64,000 bases of DNA. It comes from Kistimonas sp964291485. Lineage in GTDB: Bacteria > Pseudomonadota > Gammaproteobacteria > Pseudomonadales > Endozoicomonadaceae. Under the pieces are notes generated by a model. The model ran no database searches. It worked only from the letters and a program-made list of their open reading frames with translations, and was not told the DNA's origin. Position numbers and translations under genes: made by a program. This document shows positions 36,570-46,400 of the stretch, piece by piece. Location of the stretch: positions 744,001 through 808,000 of the forward strand of contig OZ220224.1 in the NCBI GenBank assembly GCA_964291485.2, read 5' to 3'. The first letter of the stretch is position 1, and each line of letters begins with the position of its first letter.

Positions 36570-37226
36570 TTAAAATGGCACAGGGCAGTCAAACGCTAAG
36601 GTTTTAGTGGTTACTGGATGGACAAAGGCAAGTTTGGTTGCATGTAGATGCAGACGCGTTGCTGCAGAGCGAGCTGCTTCATGCGCATAGAAACTGCAGC
36701 CCAGAATCGGATGTCCGATTGCTGCCATATGCACTCGCAGCTGATGGGAACGTCCGGTCACCGGTTCCAGGCAGACTCGTCCATGACCATTTTGGCTACT
36801 CATCTTCTGATAGCGGGTGAATGCACTTTTCCCCTGTTCGTGATCGACCATTTGTCGGGGCCGGTTGGGCCAGTCGCAGCGTAAAGGAAGATCAATATCA
36901 CCGCTTTCCTGTTCCAGTTCACCCCAGACATCAGCCACATACGCCTTGCTGACCAGGCGATCCTGGAACTGTCGGCTCAGCGCCCGGTGACTGTCAGCAT
37001 GCAGGCCGAAGACCATGATACCGGATGTGGCCATGTCGAGCCGGTGAACAACACGGGTTTCCGGTTCAATGGTCTGCAGGCGCGTCAGTGCACTGTCGTA
37101 ATTATCAGGATGACGGCCGGGCACACTGAGCAGACCAGCCGGTTTGTCGACGACCACGATGTCATTGTCACGGTACAGTTCCCGGAGTACTTCCAGGCAG
37201 GGGGGAGCGATGTAGCATTCTGTCAT
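36570..37226 (-). CDS. rluA: RluA-type pseudouridine synthase
   Basis: RluA makes pseudouridine at 23S rRNA position 746 and tRNA position 32. The 218-residue product matches the short E. coli RluA type: DKPAGLLSVPGR, the catalytic HRLDMATSG (Asp in the active site), LPLRCDWPNRP and TGRSHQLRVHMAAIGHPILG. It has no S4 domain, as expected. The start is divergent from the amidohydrolase gene. Confidence 0.93.
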   Translation of the reverse strand: MTECYIAPPCLEVLRELYRDNDIVVVDKPAGLLSVPGRHPDNYDSALTRLQTIEPETRVVHRLDMATSGIMVFGLHADSHRALSRQFQDRLVSKAYVADVWGELEQESGDIDLPLRCDWPNRPRQMVDHEQGKSAFTRYQKMSSQNGHGRVCLEPVTGRSHQLRVHMAAIGHPILGCSFYAHEAARSAATRLHLHATKLAFVHPVTTKTLAFDCPVPF

Positions 37227-37365
37227 GCCGGTATTGTCAGGGATAACCGGCAGGATGCAAGTCGTGATTTCACGTGCGCGGGATGAACACTGGACGGAGT
37301 TGTTACACTATCAGTACTATCGATCCGCTATGCTTCAGCCATTTGTTGTAATGGAATCCTGCCGC

Positions 37366-38658
37366 ATGAATGTATCCTCTGACCTGATTGAATCCACAGT
37401 CCGTTGTCGTCGTGATTTGCACCGTTACCCTGAACTGAGCTGGACAGAATTCCGCACCACGGCAAAAGTGGCAGCAATCCTCGACAGTCTGGGGTATTCG
37501 CTGCGCTTTGGCGCGGATTATCTGGATCTGCCGTCAATCATGGGCCGCGATATTGATGTTGTTGCGGAAAAACTGCGAGCGGAGGCACAGGGAGCAGACC
37601 CTGTCTGGCTTGAGAAGATAGGCGACTATTCGGGATTGGCGGCAGTTATGCACATGGCGAAGCCTGGCCCCGTTATTGCCTTGCGGTTTGATATTGATGC
37701 CCTGCCGGTCAGCGAATCCCAGTCATCCGGGCATCCTCCCTGCTGTGGCGGATTTGCGTCTGAAATTGAAGGAAAAATGCATGCCTGCGGCCATGACGGG
37801 CATACCGCTATCGGTTTGTCGGTAGCGCGTTGGATTGCAGAGAATCGTGAAGGGTTGGGCGGTGAGATACGCCTGATTTTCCAGCCCGGTGAAGAAGGCT
37901 GCTGTGGTGGCAAAGCCGTGGCAAAAGGGCCGATGATGACCGGGGTAGATTATTTCCTGGCCATGCATTTAGGCATCAACGTACCCAGCGGGGCGGTGGT
38001 CGTGAACCCCACCGGTTTCCTGGCAACCACCAAATTTGATATGACCTTCACCGGCCGTCCGGCCCATGCCGGTATAGAGCCCAACGCCGGTGCTAATGCA
38101 CTGGCCTGTGCCTGCACCGCCATCAACCAGATGCTGGCGATCCCCTCCCATCGCGATGGTATGACGCGGATTAACGTCGGCAGCCTGATCGCTGATGGCG
38201 GGCGGAATGTGATTCCCGCCAGTGCCCGTCTCTATGGTGAAACCCGGGGAGAAACGAAGGCGCTGGATGTTTACATGATGGAAGCCGTCCAGCGTATCAG
38301 TCAGGCAGCTGGCGCCATGCACGGGGTGGATGTCGAATTAATGGTTCAGGGCGAAGCACCGGATTGTGACAATAGCCCTGAACTGGTCGCCCGTCTCCGG
38401 CAACAGGCGGAGCAGTTGCCGGGCATCCATGACGTGATTGAACAGCGTCCCTTTGGTGCGAGTGAGGATGCCACCTGGATGGTCAGGACCGTTCAGGAAC
38501 AGGGCGGGCAAGGCGTGTACTTCATCATGGGGAGTGATTTACCTGAAGGCCACCACAAGAGTGGCTTTGATATTGATGAAGCGGTGCTGGGCTCTGCCGT
38601 GGCCTTGATGGCGGCTATGGTTGAATCCCTGACGATAGAAGACCCTTCTGACGCTTGA
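37366..38658 (+). CDS. M20 family amidohydrolase, AbgA-like
   Basis: The 430-residue product from the ATG at 37366 matches the p-aminobenzoyl-glutamate hydrolase A subunit layout. It has RRDLHRYPELSWTEFRT, then RFDIDALP, the metal site HACGHDGHTAIGL and LIFQPGEEG, a dimerisation segment (FTGRPAHAGIEPNAGANALA) and GSDLPEGHHKSGFDIDE. It probably cleaves an amide, such as a folate breakdown product or an N-acyl amino acid. Two zinc or manganese ions are likely. The open frame extends to 37225, but that start would overlap divergent rluA. No AbgB or AbgT gene is adjacent. Confidence 0.88.
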   Translation: MNVSSDLIESTVRCRRDLHRYPELSWTEFRTTAKVAAILDSLGYSLRFGADYLDLPSIMGRDIDVVAEKLRAEAQGADPVWLEKIGDYSGLAAVMHMAKPGPVIALRFDIDALPVSESQSSGHPPCCGGFASEIEGKMHACGHDGHTAIGLSVARWIAENREGLGGEIRLIFQPGEEGCCGGKAVAKGPMMTGVDYFLAMHLGINVPSGAVVVNPTGFLATTKFDMTFTGRPAHAGIEPNAGANALACACTAINQMLAIPSHRDGMTRINVGSLIADGGRNVIPASARLYGETRGETKALDVYMMEAVQRISQAAGAMHGVDVELMVQGEAPDCDNSPELVARLRQQAEQLPGIHDVIEQRPFGASEDATWMVRTVQEQGGQGVYFIMGSDLPEGHHKSGFDIDEAVLGSAVALMAAMVESLTIEDPSDA

Positions 38659-38672
38659 TGTTGGCGTCTGGC

Positions 38673-39788
38673 CTATTGTGAACAGCCACGCAGGTCAATA
38701 GGCCAGATATCCACCACCTGATCCCCTTCGACCACATAAAACCGGTCGAACAGATTAATGGTTGGGTCACAATGGGGAACGATCAGTTCCAGCACTGCTC
38801 CCACTTCCGGAAGTGGCGTACCGTGAGCAGCAGTCACCTTACCGTGCTCATCACCAAAACCATTCCAGTCATACAACAATCCCGGATGGCTGATGATCCG
38901 GGGTTTGGTCGGGTCGATGTACAGCGCTTTCAGGCCGGCATCCACGGTGACATGGGTGTCATGGTTGGCGCTGATGACGGTCACCAGCTGGGTCATGGTG
39001 TGATGGAACCGGTTGAAAGGCTGCTGATCACAGCCTTCAATCGCCGCGTATTCCTGATCCATGACCGTATAGGAGCCCGGCTGAATCTCGGTCACGCCGT
39101 CGATAGCGCTGTCGATGTCAAAGGTGCCGGTTCCTGTACCGGTCAGGATGGGGCAGGGCAGTCCGGTTTCCAGCAGCTGCCGACGAACGGTGGCAGCCTG
39201 TGTCATGGCGTTTGTTGAGGCTGCCTGACGCGCATCAAAGGCCGCAATATGCTGAAGGTTGCCAGCATAACATTGCACTCCGTCGAGCCGGAGGTGGGTG
39301 TGATTGTGGATAGTTCGCGCAAGTCCTGGGGCATCGGCATAACTGACCCCGGTACGATGGACACCAGGGTCAATATCCACCAGGCAGCTGAGCGTCAGGT
39401 TCGTTTGACGGCAGGCGTCATTCAGCTGGCAGGCATTAGCGACACTGTCCACCACGACCATAAGGTCCGGTGTTCTTTGTAGCAGTGTGATTAGCCGGGC
39501 AATCTTGTGTGCGGTGACAACCGGCGAAGTGATCAGGATGCCATCAAGCCCGGCCTTGACCAAGGCTTCCGCTTCACTGACCTTGGCAGCACTGATACCG
39601 ATGGCGCCATATTCGCGCTGCAGGCGGGCAATATGGGTGCACTTATGCGTCTTGATATGGGGCCGGACAGCAACGCCCCGCTGCTCGGCACAGGCTTGCA
39701 TGGTGCGGATATTGTCTCTTAGCTTCTGGCGGTCGAGCACCAGGGCGGGGGTATCAATGGACAATTTCGACGGTTCTGCAACTCTCAT
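38673..39788 (-). CDS. D-threonine aldolase/D-serine dehydratase-family PLP enzyme
   Basis: The 371-residue protein is a fold-type III (alanine-racemase-like) PLP enzyme. PLP Lys lies in VRPHIKTHKC, and the barrel has DIDPGVHRTGV and YAGNLQHI. The C-terminal metal site is suggested by VPHCDPTINLFDRFYVVEGD. It probably cleaves D-threonine-type beta-hydroxy amino acids to glycine and an aldehyde, or dehydrates D-serine. The neighbouring PNPOx-like gene, divergently arranged, would supply PLP. Confidence 0.88.
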   Translation of the reverse strand: MRVAEPSKLSIDTPALVLDRQKLRDNIRTMQACAEQRGVAVRPHIKTHKCTHIARLQREYGAIGISAAKVSEAEALVKAGLDGILITSPVVTAHKIARLITLLQRTPDLMVVVDSVANACQLNDACRQTNLTLSCLVDIDPGVHRTGVSYADAPGLARTIHNHTHLRLDGVQCYAGNLQHIAAFDARQAASTNAMTQAATVRRQLLETGLPCPILTGTGTGTFDIDSAIDGVTEIQPGSYTVMDQEYAAIEGCDQQPFNRFHHTMTQLVTVISANHDTHVTVDAGLKALYIDPTKPRIISHPGLLYDWNGFGDEHGKVTAAHGTPLPEVGAVLELIVPHCDPTINLFDRFYVVEGDQVVDIWPIDLRGCSQ

Positions 39789-39877
39789 GGTATGTGCTTC
39801 TGACTACAACCTGCATGGATGGAGATAAACTCCAGATAATGTAGTTAATAATGACCGGCAGCCGGTGTGGAATCCTT

Positions 39878-40474
39878 ATGTCAGACAATCCGATCGACCA
39901 ACTGGTTCACCATTATCAACGCGCGATCCGCGGTAAGGATCCACTGGCGCGTTCTGCCAATCTGGTTACCGTGGATGAAACGGGATTTCCCCGGACCCGG
40001 ATGGTGACCTTAAGAGCGGTGTCTGAAGCAGGCATTGATATCTACGTGAACCGGGAGAGCCCGAAGGCGCAGCAGTTACAGGAAAACGGCCGGTATGAAC
40101 TGCATATTTTCTGGCCGCAGGATTTTATCCAGTTCCGGATGCGCGGCGGTTACTGTTATCGACAGGACGAGGCGTTTCGGCAGGGTTGGGCGGGCAAGCC
40201 GGTCTACAGTCAGATTGCCGATGTGCTCCACGAAACCGTGGCACCACAGAGCAGCGTGATTGCTTCCCATCAGGTCGTCGCCGAAGGCGCCGCAGCGCTG
40301 CGCCAGCAATACGGTGCAGATGGCGCGTTGCCCTTTCCAAAGGGGGTTTGGGTTTTGCAGTTATTACCGGAGATGATCGAGATTTGGACCGGTTCCGATG
40401 ATGACCGTCTGCATCGTCGTGAGCAATATGATCGGGTGGATGGAATCTGGCAGAAAACCCTGCGGATGCCGTAA
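39878..40474 (+). CDS. Pyridoxamine 5'-phosphate oxidase family protein
   Basis: From the ATG at 39878 (GGAA upstream) the protein is about 198 residues, the length of PdxH. It has DPLARSANLVTVDETGFPRT and RMVTLRAV (FMN and substrate strands), YELHIFWPQDFIQFRMRGG, and a C-terminal IEIWTGSDDDRLHRREQY block. PdxH proper oxidises pyridoxine or pyridoxamine phosphate to PLP, but the sequence diverges in the middle, so a related flavin oxidase is possible. The gene lies back to back with a PLP enzyme. Confidence 0.82.
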   Translation: MSDNPIDQLVHHYQRAIRGKDPLARSANLVTVDETGFPRTRMVTLRAVSEAGIDIYVNRESPKAQQLQENGRYELHIFWPQDFIQFRMRGGYCYRQDEAFRQGWAGKPVYSQIADVLHETVAPQSSVIASHQVVAEGAAALRQQYGADGALPFPKGVWVLQLLPEMIEIWTGSDDDRLHRREQYDRVDGIWQKTLRMP

Positions 40475-40531
40475 ATGCATCAACAGGATTCAGGTTGTTA
40501 TGTGGGGAGAATAACCCTGTGGAAGGGCGTG

Positions 40532-42340
40532 TTAACCGGCATCCTGACCTGAGGGTTTCACATCGTCGATGGAGGTGATGTTGCTGACCGGCGGCAGGTT
40601 ATCGCTACTGACGACTGCCCGGTTCCGGCCGGCTTCCTTGGCCTCATAGAGCGCGTCATCGGCTTCCTTGAGCATCTTCTCAATGGAGGTTTCGTTATCA
40701 CGCCGGGTGGTGACGCCGACGGATAGCGTGATATTACCCAGTGCCTGGCCATTGAACTGCATCCCCTGACCGGCAATGCGCTGCACCAGGTTCAGGGCGA
40801 GTTCACGGGTTGATTCGATATCCCGGTTCGGACAGATAATGCAGATCTCCTCGCCTCCGTAGCGGCAGACTAGGTCATCCTTGCCGGTTGCCTGACGAAG
40901 CTCGATTGCCACCTGCTTAAGGACATAGTCACCGGCATCATGACCGAAGGTATCATTGAAGCGCTTGAAGTGGTCGAGGTCGATCATCATCAATGACAGC
41001 GGCTTGTGATGGTTCTCGGTCTGGTAAACCTGTTGTTCGAGGTAGTCCATCATATGGCGGCGGTTGAACAGGCCGGTCATTGGATCGCGGATGGCCTGCT
41101 GGCGCAGGTCTTCACGCAGACGCATGTTAGCCAGTGCCAGGCCGATCTGCTCGGCCATGGACTCAGCCATGGCGCTGTTGGCTTCCATGTGCTCCTTGTC
41201 GGGGTAACTCAGGTGCAGAATGCCGAGTGTTTCCCCCTGGGCGACAAGGGGAATACAGATCTGTACATCATGGCCGTCATGGCTGTGGCCGCAGCGGATC
41301 TCCAGGCCGTCATCATCGCTGCAGTGGGCATGGCCTTTCAGCAAGGCCCAGCACTCGCTGGGTTCGAAGCGGTCTGCGCCCTGCCATTCTCCTCCCCACG
41401 TGGTCAGCATATCCAGCCGGTTGCGGGAGGACTTGATCAGGGATATTGCGCCCCCATTGCAGCCGGGTAATAGCTTGTCGGCTACCGGATGCACAACCTT
41501 TGCAGCACTATCCATGGTGGTACAGGCAGACATCAGGCTGCCCAGCTGCTGCATCAGGCTCAGTTCACGGGTTCTCTCTTTGACCTCGGATTTCAGGCCT
41601 GCCTGCTCCCTGGCCGACTGCTTGTCCATCAGGCGGTTGAAGAAGATGGTGATGGCAATTACACAGGTAATACCGATGAAACTGATCAGTGAGACCCACA
41701 TCCAGATCTGAAGCATCTGGTTGGAGATCATGGTCCGGGGCAGGGCGGCCCGGATGATATAGGGACTGGTAATGCCGTAGTGGTCAGTGATATAGGCTTT
41801 GACGGCAACATAGAGCATTTCCTTGCCGAGGGTTTTGCTGAAATGTGCATTGAGGCCGAGACCCTTTTCCATGGCCTGAATGACCTCTGGGCGATCCCCG
41901 TGATTATTTATGGATAACAGGTCAAGTTCTGCCATGGAAGAGTCCCCCAACACGGCGCCGTTCTGGTCGATCAGTGTGATCCGGCTGCCGGTGGTGGTGG
42001 CGATCTGGTCAATCAGGGCATCGAAGTTGATGGTATCCTGATAATGCAGATCTTCTTCATGCGCATGATCATCTGAGGCAGTCCCTTCGTCTTCAGCAAT
42101 CAGGACATCCAGATAGGCTTCATCGCTGGCCACTTCCTCTTCATGGCCGTGGGCGCCTTCCTCGTGATGAACTTCCTTTCGAAATATCATGGCAGCGACA
42201 TCCGCAACCTGCTTGAGACGGTCATTGGTGGACTCTACCAGCAGCTTTTCGTAGTAAAAGGAAAGCAATGTAAGACTGCCCACCAGCACAATGGTCATTA
42301 AAACCGGAGGCATGGAAAAGAGAGCAAGACGCTTGTACAT
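40532..42340 (-). CDS. Membrane diguanylate cyclase with His-rich periplasmic loop, GAF and GGDEF
   Basis: The 602-residue protein has TM1 (PPVLMTIVLVGSLTLLSFYY), a periplasmic sensor to about residue 210, TM2 (MWVSLISFIGITCVIAITIF), a GAF domain at about 265-420 and GGDEF at about 430-590. The catalytic site is GGEEI, so it should make cyclic di-GMP from GTP. The RxxD inhibitory site is absent (GKDDLVCRYGGEE). Residues 57-99 are very rich in His, Asp and Glu (EVHHEEGAHGHEEE; DDHAHEEDLHY), suggesting metal binding. The GAF domain also has HCSDDDG and CGHSHDGH. Cyclic di-GMP from it could influence motility and adhesin display. Confidence 0.9.
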   Translation of the reverse strand: MYKRLALFSMPPVLMTIVLVGSLTLLSFYYEKLLVESTNDRLKQVADVAAMIFRKEVHHEEGAHGHEEEVASDEAYLDVLIAEDEGTASDDHAHEEDLHYQDTINFDALIDQIATTTGSRITLIDQNGAVLGDSSMAELDLLSINNHGDRPEVIQAMEKGLGLNAHFSKTLGKEMLYVAVKAYITDHYGITSPYIIRAALPRTMISNQMLQIWMWVSLISFIGITCVIAITIFFNRLMDKQSAREQAGLKSEVKERTRELSLMQQLGSLMSACTTMDSAAKVVHPVADKLLPGCNGGAISLIKSSRNRLDMLTTWGGEWQGADRFEPSECWALLKGHAHCSDDDGLEIRCGHSHDGHDVQICIPLVAQGETLGILHLSYPDKEHMEANSAMAESMAEQIGLALANMRLREDLRQQAIRDPMTGLFNRRHMMDYLEQQVYQTENHHKPLSLMMIDLDHFKRFNDTFGHDAGDYVLKQVAIELRQATGKDDLVCRYGGEEICIICPNRDIESTRELALNLVQRIAGQGMQFNGQALGNITLSVGVTTRRDNETSIEKMLKEADDALYEAKEAGRNRAVVSSDNLPPVSNITSIDDVKPSGQDAG

Positions 42341-42707
42341 CGTGTCGTCCCTGACAGATGGGAAATATATTTTTTAATTATCGCAGAGTACGGCTGTTGG
42401 GTTATGGGATTCTTGTTGTGGTTTAAAACGTAATGGAAATAATCTCGCTAGATTTCAGTTAATCTGGAAATAAATGATACTAGTACTCCAAGTATGGTGT
42501 CGGAGTGGGAAAGGCGCACAATTCGCGGTCTTATATATTGATGTAATATAAAATATTATTTTTTTAAATTAATTAGTTATTTTTCTGAATGTTTAGTAGT
42601 CAAAATCGGACTGACCCGTAAATAACTATGATAAATAGTTATGTTTTTTGTTATGCGATTTATGATGGTATTTAGTCTTCAAACTGATCATATTGAGCAG
42701 AAACAAC
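42341..42707. other. AT-rich intergenic stretch
   Basis: This region of 367 bases lies between two divergent genes and is strongly AT-rich in its right half. I see no gene, and no repeat stands out. It presumably contains the promoters of the cyclase and the methyltransferase. Confidence 0.55.
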
Positions 42708-43304
42708 ATGCCTCTACCTGACGCGCCAGCGACACATCGAAACAGTGAACCGATACTTAGACAGTTAGAGCACTACCTCAGGGAACCTTCGACAGTGCTG
42801 GAGATCGGCAGCGGTACAGGTCAGCATGCCGTGTATTTTGCTGAACACCTGCCTCACTTGACATGGATACCAACCGACTTGTCAGTCAATCTTCCAGGAG
42901 TTAAAGCCTGGCGTCAGCAGAGTGGTCTGGTCAATCTCATGGAGCCTTTAGTATTAGATGTCTGCCAGTGCTGGCCAGGAGGGCTGAGTGTTAATCATAT
43001 CTTTACCGCTAATACGACGCATATCATGCCATCGGAAGCGGTTGAGCGGTTGTTTCAGGGAGCAGGTCAGCAATTACCGGACAAAGGCTACTTGTTTATC
43101 TATGGCCCCTTCAAATATGGCGGACAGTTCACCAGTGATTCCAATGCAGCGTTTGACCTTCAGCTGAAGCAGCGTGCTGATCACCAGGGAATCCGTGATA
43201 TTGAACAGCTGATCGCGTGGGCAGGCGATGCCGGCATGACGCTGGTGGCTGATCATGCCATGCCAGCCAACAACCAGTTTCTGGTTTTCCAGCGCATTAA
43301 ATAG
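42708..43304 (+). CDS. DUF938 SAM-dependent methyltransferase
   Basis: The 198-residue protein has the methyltransferase cofactor motif VLEIGSGTGQHAVYFAEHLP and then WIPTDLS. The DUF938 pattern includes the block with FTANTTHIMP and KGYLFIYGPFKYGGQFTS. The substrate is unknown. An ATG at 42708 is chosen over an in-frame TTG at 42693. Confidence 0.87.
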   Translation: MPLPDAPATHRNSEPILRQLEHYLREPSTVLEIGSGTGQHAVYFAEHLPHLTWIPTDLSVNLPGVKAWRQQSGLVNLMEPLVLDVCQCWPGGLSVNHIFTANTTHIMPSEAVERLFQGAGQQLPDKGYLFIYGPFKYGGQFTSDSNAAFDLQLKQRADHQGIRDIEQLIAWAGDAGMTLVADHAMPANNQFLVFQRIK

Positions 43305-43475
43305 GCCTCCTCTGTTACGTATTGAAAGCCGCCATGGCCATTGTGCAACTTTGGCATTCCAGTTCTATGCTGGAAGGGGCTATACGACGGTTCATCCCAT
43401 TCTGTCTTTGATTAACGGTAGCTTTCCTTAGCATTCAATTGCCTCGTTGTTGACGTTTATCAGGTGTTATCAGGC

Positions 43476-46400
43476 ATGGCTATGCGATTTCTGTTGCAGG
43501 CGCTGGAACCCCGGATTCTACTTGATGCGGCCGGCCTGGTTACTCTGGCGGATACGCAACCCTCTCCGGGTGAACATCACGATATTGCACATACGGATAC
43601 CGATTTTCGGGATGTGGCAGACAGACTGTTACGCAGCGTTGAAGAAACGGCGGAGCCTGAAATATCAGATGCTGGCGCCTCTTCCCGAAAAATGCAGGAA
43701 GATGCGACAACGCCTCTGGCGATTGATGGTATCAGTGTCTCGCATCCTGTCGCAGAAGAACGGCTCAGCCTGACTATCCGGATATCGGATAACAATCCAA
43801 AGGTTGACCCGGGCAGTCTGGACCGTATTTTGACGTTCGGGGATACGACAGATGTGACAGTGACGCCGGGGACAAACGCAATCACGCTGGCCGGCACATC
43901 AGCCTCGCTTAATCATGTGCTGACGGGAATGGCGATTCAGCCCATCAATCACTTCAATGGCACCATCGCCCTGACCTTTCAGGTGACCGATGACAGTGGT
44001 GATACCAGCGATCCTTTGTCGATAGATATCGTGGTTCACCCGGTCAATGATCCGGTAACGATTTCTGATGATATCCACCTGTCGGTGCAGGAAGGGGGAT
44101 CGGTTACCTTTGCGCCAAATCAATTGGGTCTGAGAGACGCGGATATTGATACCGGCAACCAGCTCCTGCAGCAGATGATCGTCCGGATTGATAGCCTGCC
44201 GCTTGAGGGACGTCTGACGTTTAAAGGTAGCCTGATGGTGGTGGGCACCACCTTCTCTTACGATCAGCTTGATAAGCTGGTGTATACCCATAACGGTCAG
44301 GACGTCGCGGCAGGAGAAACCGACAGGTTTCGAGTCACGGTTTTGGATGGTGCCGGAACGTCAGACACAGGTGAGGTCATTATTGATCTCCAGCCAAAAA
44401 ACCAGCCACCCGCCATTGCTGTTGGCGATAACACCTTGTTTGAAGGACAGGGTAAAGATTTGGGCTTATCCCTTCAGGATCCCGAAATCAGCCATGCGGA
44501 TACGCCAGGAAATGTAAAAATCAGCGTTACAGCCATGTCTGCCGGGCTGATGAGTGAGGGAAGACTCTTTCTTGATAATAATGGCGATGGTGTTTTTGGG
44601 GGCGGTGATACCGAGCTGACGATTGGCAGTACATTTAACGCAGACCAGCTGGACAAAGTCGCCTTTGAACATAACGGCGGGGAAACCGGAGGCAATGGCG
44701 AGTTGTCGTTTACGCTGGATGTCACGGATGCCGGTGGGGGGACGGGTGAAGCGGGTAAGCTCACCGCCAGTGACACCATTGTGCTGGATATTATCCCGGT
44801 CGACGATGACCCGGTTCTTGTCGTGAATAACCCGATTACCGTCACACCCTGCAGTTCCTCCCGGATAGATCGTGATCACCTGCGCACAGACGATATTGAT
44901 AATCGCCCTTCTGAGTTGGTGTACACCCTCGAAAGTGCACCGAGTTATGGTTTTATTGTGGTCAATATTGGCGGTACACCCAAGGAGGTCTCGGTTGGGG
45001 CACGTTTTACCCAGCAACAGATTGATAGTGGTGATGTTCGTTACCTGCAGACTGCCACGGTTTCAGGCAATGTCACGGATACCTTTATGTTCAGTGTGCG
45101 TGACTCCACACTGAAGGCCTGGCCAAATCCCGGTGAGGAAGGCGGGGTGCGGCATGGTGAGGGGCAACCCATAGCTACCGATAATCGTTTCACCATTCAT
45201 ATTCCGGAACCATCAACGGAACCCTGTGAGGGATTGTTACCCGAGGATGGGCTGGAGGAACTGAAGCCGACCTTTCCCGTGAATAATAACGAGGGCTCAC
45301 CCAAGCCCGTCATGACAATTGAAGGCGGCGACGCGCTGATCACCAGGGAAAACCTGAATTACAGCATGATCAGCAAGGATGGCACTGAAGAAACACATCC
45401 TTCAGAAGTTGTCTTCACGGTGACCCGATTACCGCCCAATGGCCAGTTACAGGTGTTTGACGGCGTGAAATGGGATGATGTGGGTGCGCGGTTGATGGAT
45501 GAACATCGCTGTGGAAATGAACGGAGTGATATCAAATCTTACGGCTATTTCACGCAACAGAATATTGATTCCAACTGCGTCCGTTTCGTTCACGACGGCA
45601 GTGAGGATCATGTCAGCAGCTTGGATTTTTCGGTAGGTGATGGCGGGCCGAACCGGGCTTCAGGTACCTTGGGAATTGGGGCCATTCCTGTGAATGATTC
45701 CCCGGTCGCCAGGGGCGGGGAAGTGACGGTGATTGAAAAAGCCGGTACCCAGACAGGTATCGTTGCTATTACGGACAAACAGATCATGGCCACGGATGTG
45801 GATGGCAGCGAAGACTATCCCGTCATTACGGATGTCAGGGGACAGGCCGTTGCCGTCAGCCAGGGCGGCCTGTTGGCTGAGGTCTATGACACTGGAGCCA
45901 CGCTGCGCAAGTTGTCAGATGTTGATACCTTGACCTACCAGGAGCCAGACAGTTTTTTTACAGCAACCGTGCTGGCTTACTCCGACCATGGTAAACACAC
46001 GCTGGCGGATTTTTTGGGCATAGAAGACAGCCATAGTCTTTTTGGTAATCCCGATGCGCAACTGCATACCATGGCGTTTCGTTTTACTGGTTACATCGAT
46101 TTGAAAGCCGGAGATCATCGTTTCACGGTCGGATCGGATGACGGTTTTGTCTTGCGGGTCGGTGGTCGGGATATCAGTCAGTATGATGGCAACCGTCCCT
46201 ACAGCCAGACGAATAAAGGCAGTGGTGAGTTTCATGCGGACCGCGATGGTTTATATCCCGTCGAACTGATCTATTGGGAAAACGGCGGCCGGGCAAGGCT
46301 GGATGTGGAGCTGGATGGTCAGCCCATGAATCCAGACACCCTGTTCAAGCCAAAGGCGACAGGGGAACCGGAAGGGCAAGATACCTATCAATTGTTAACG

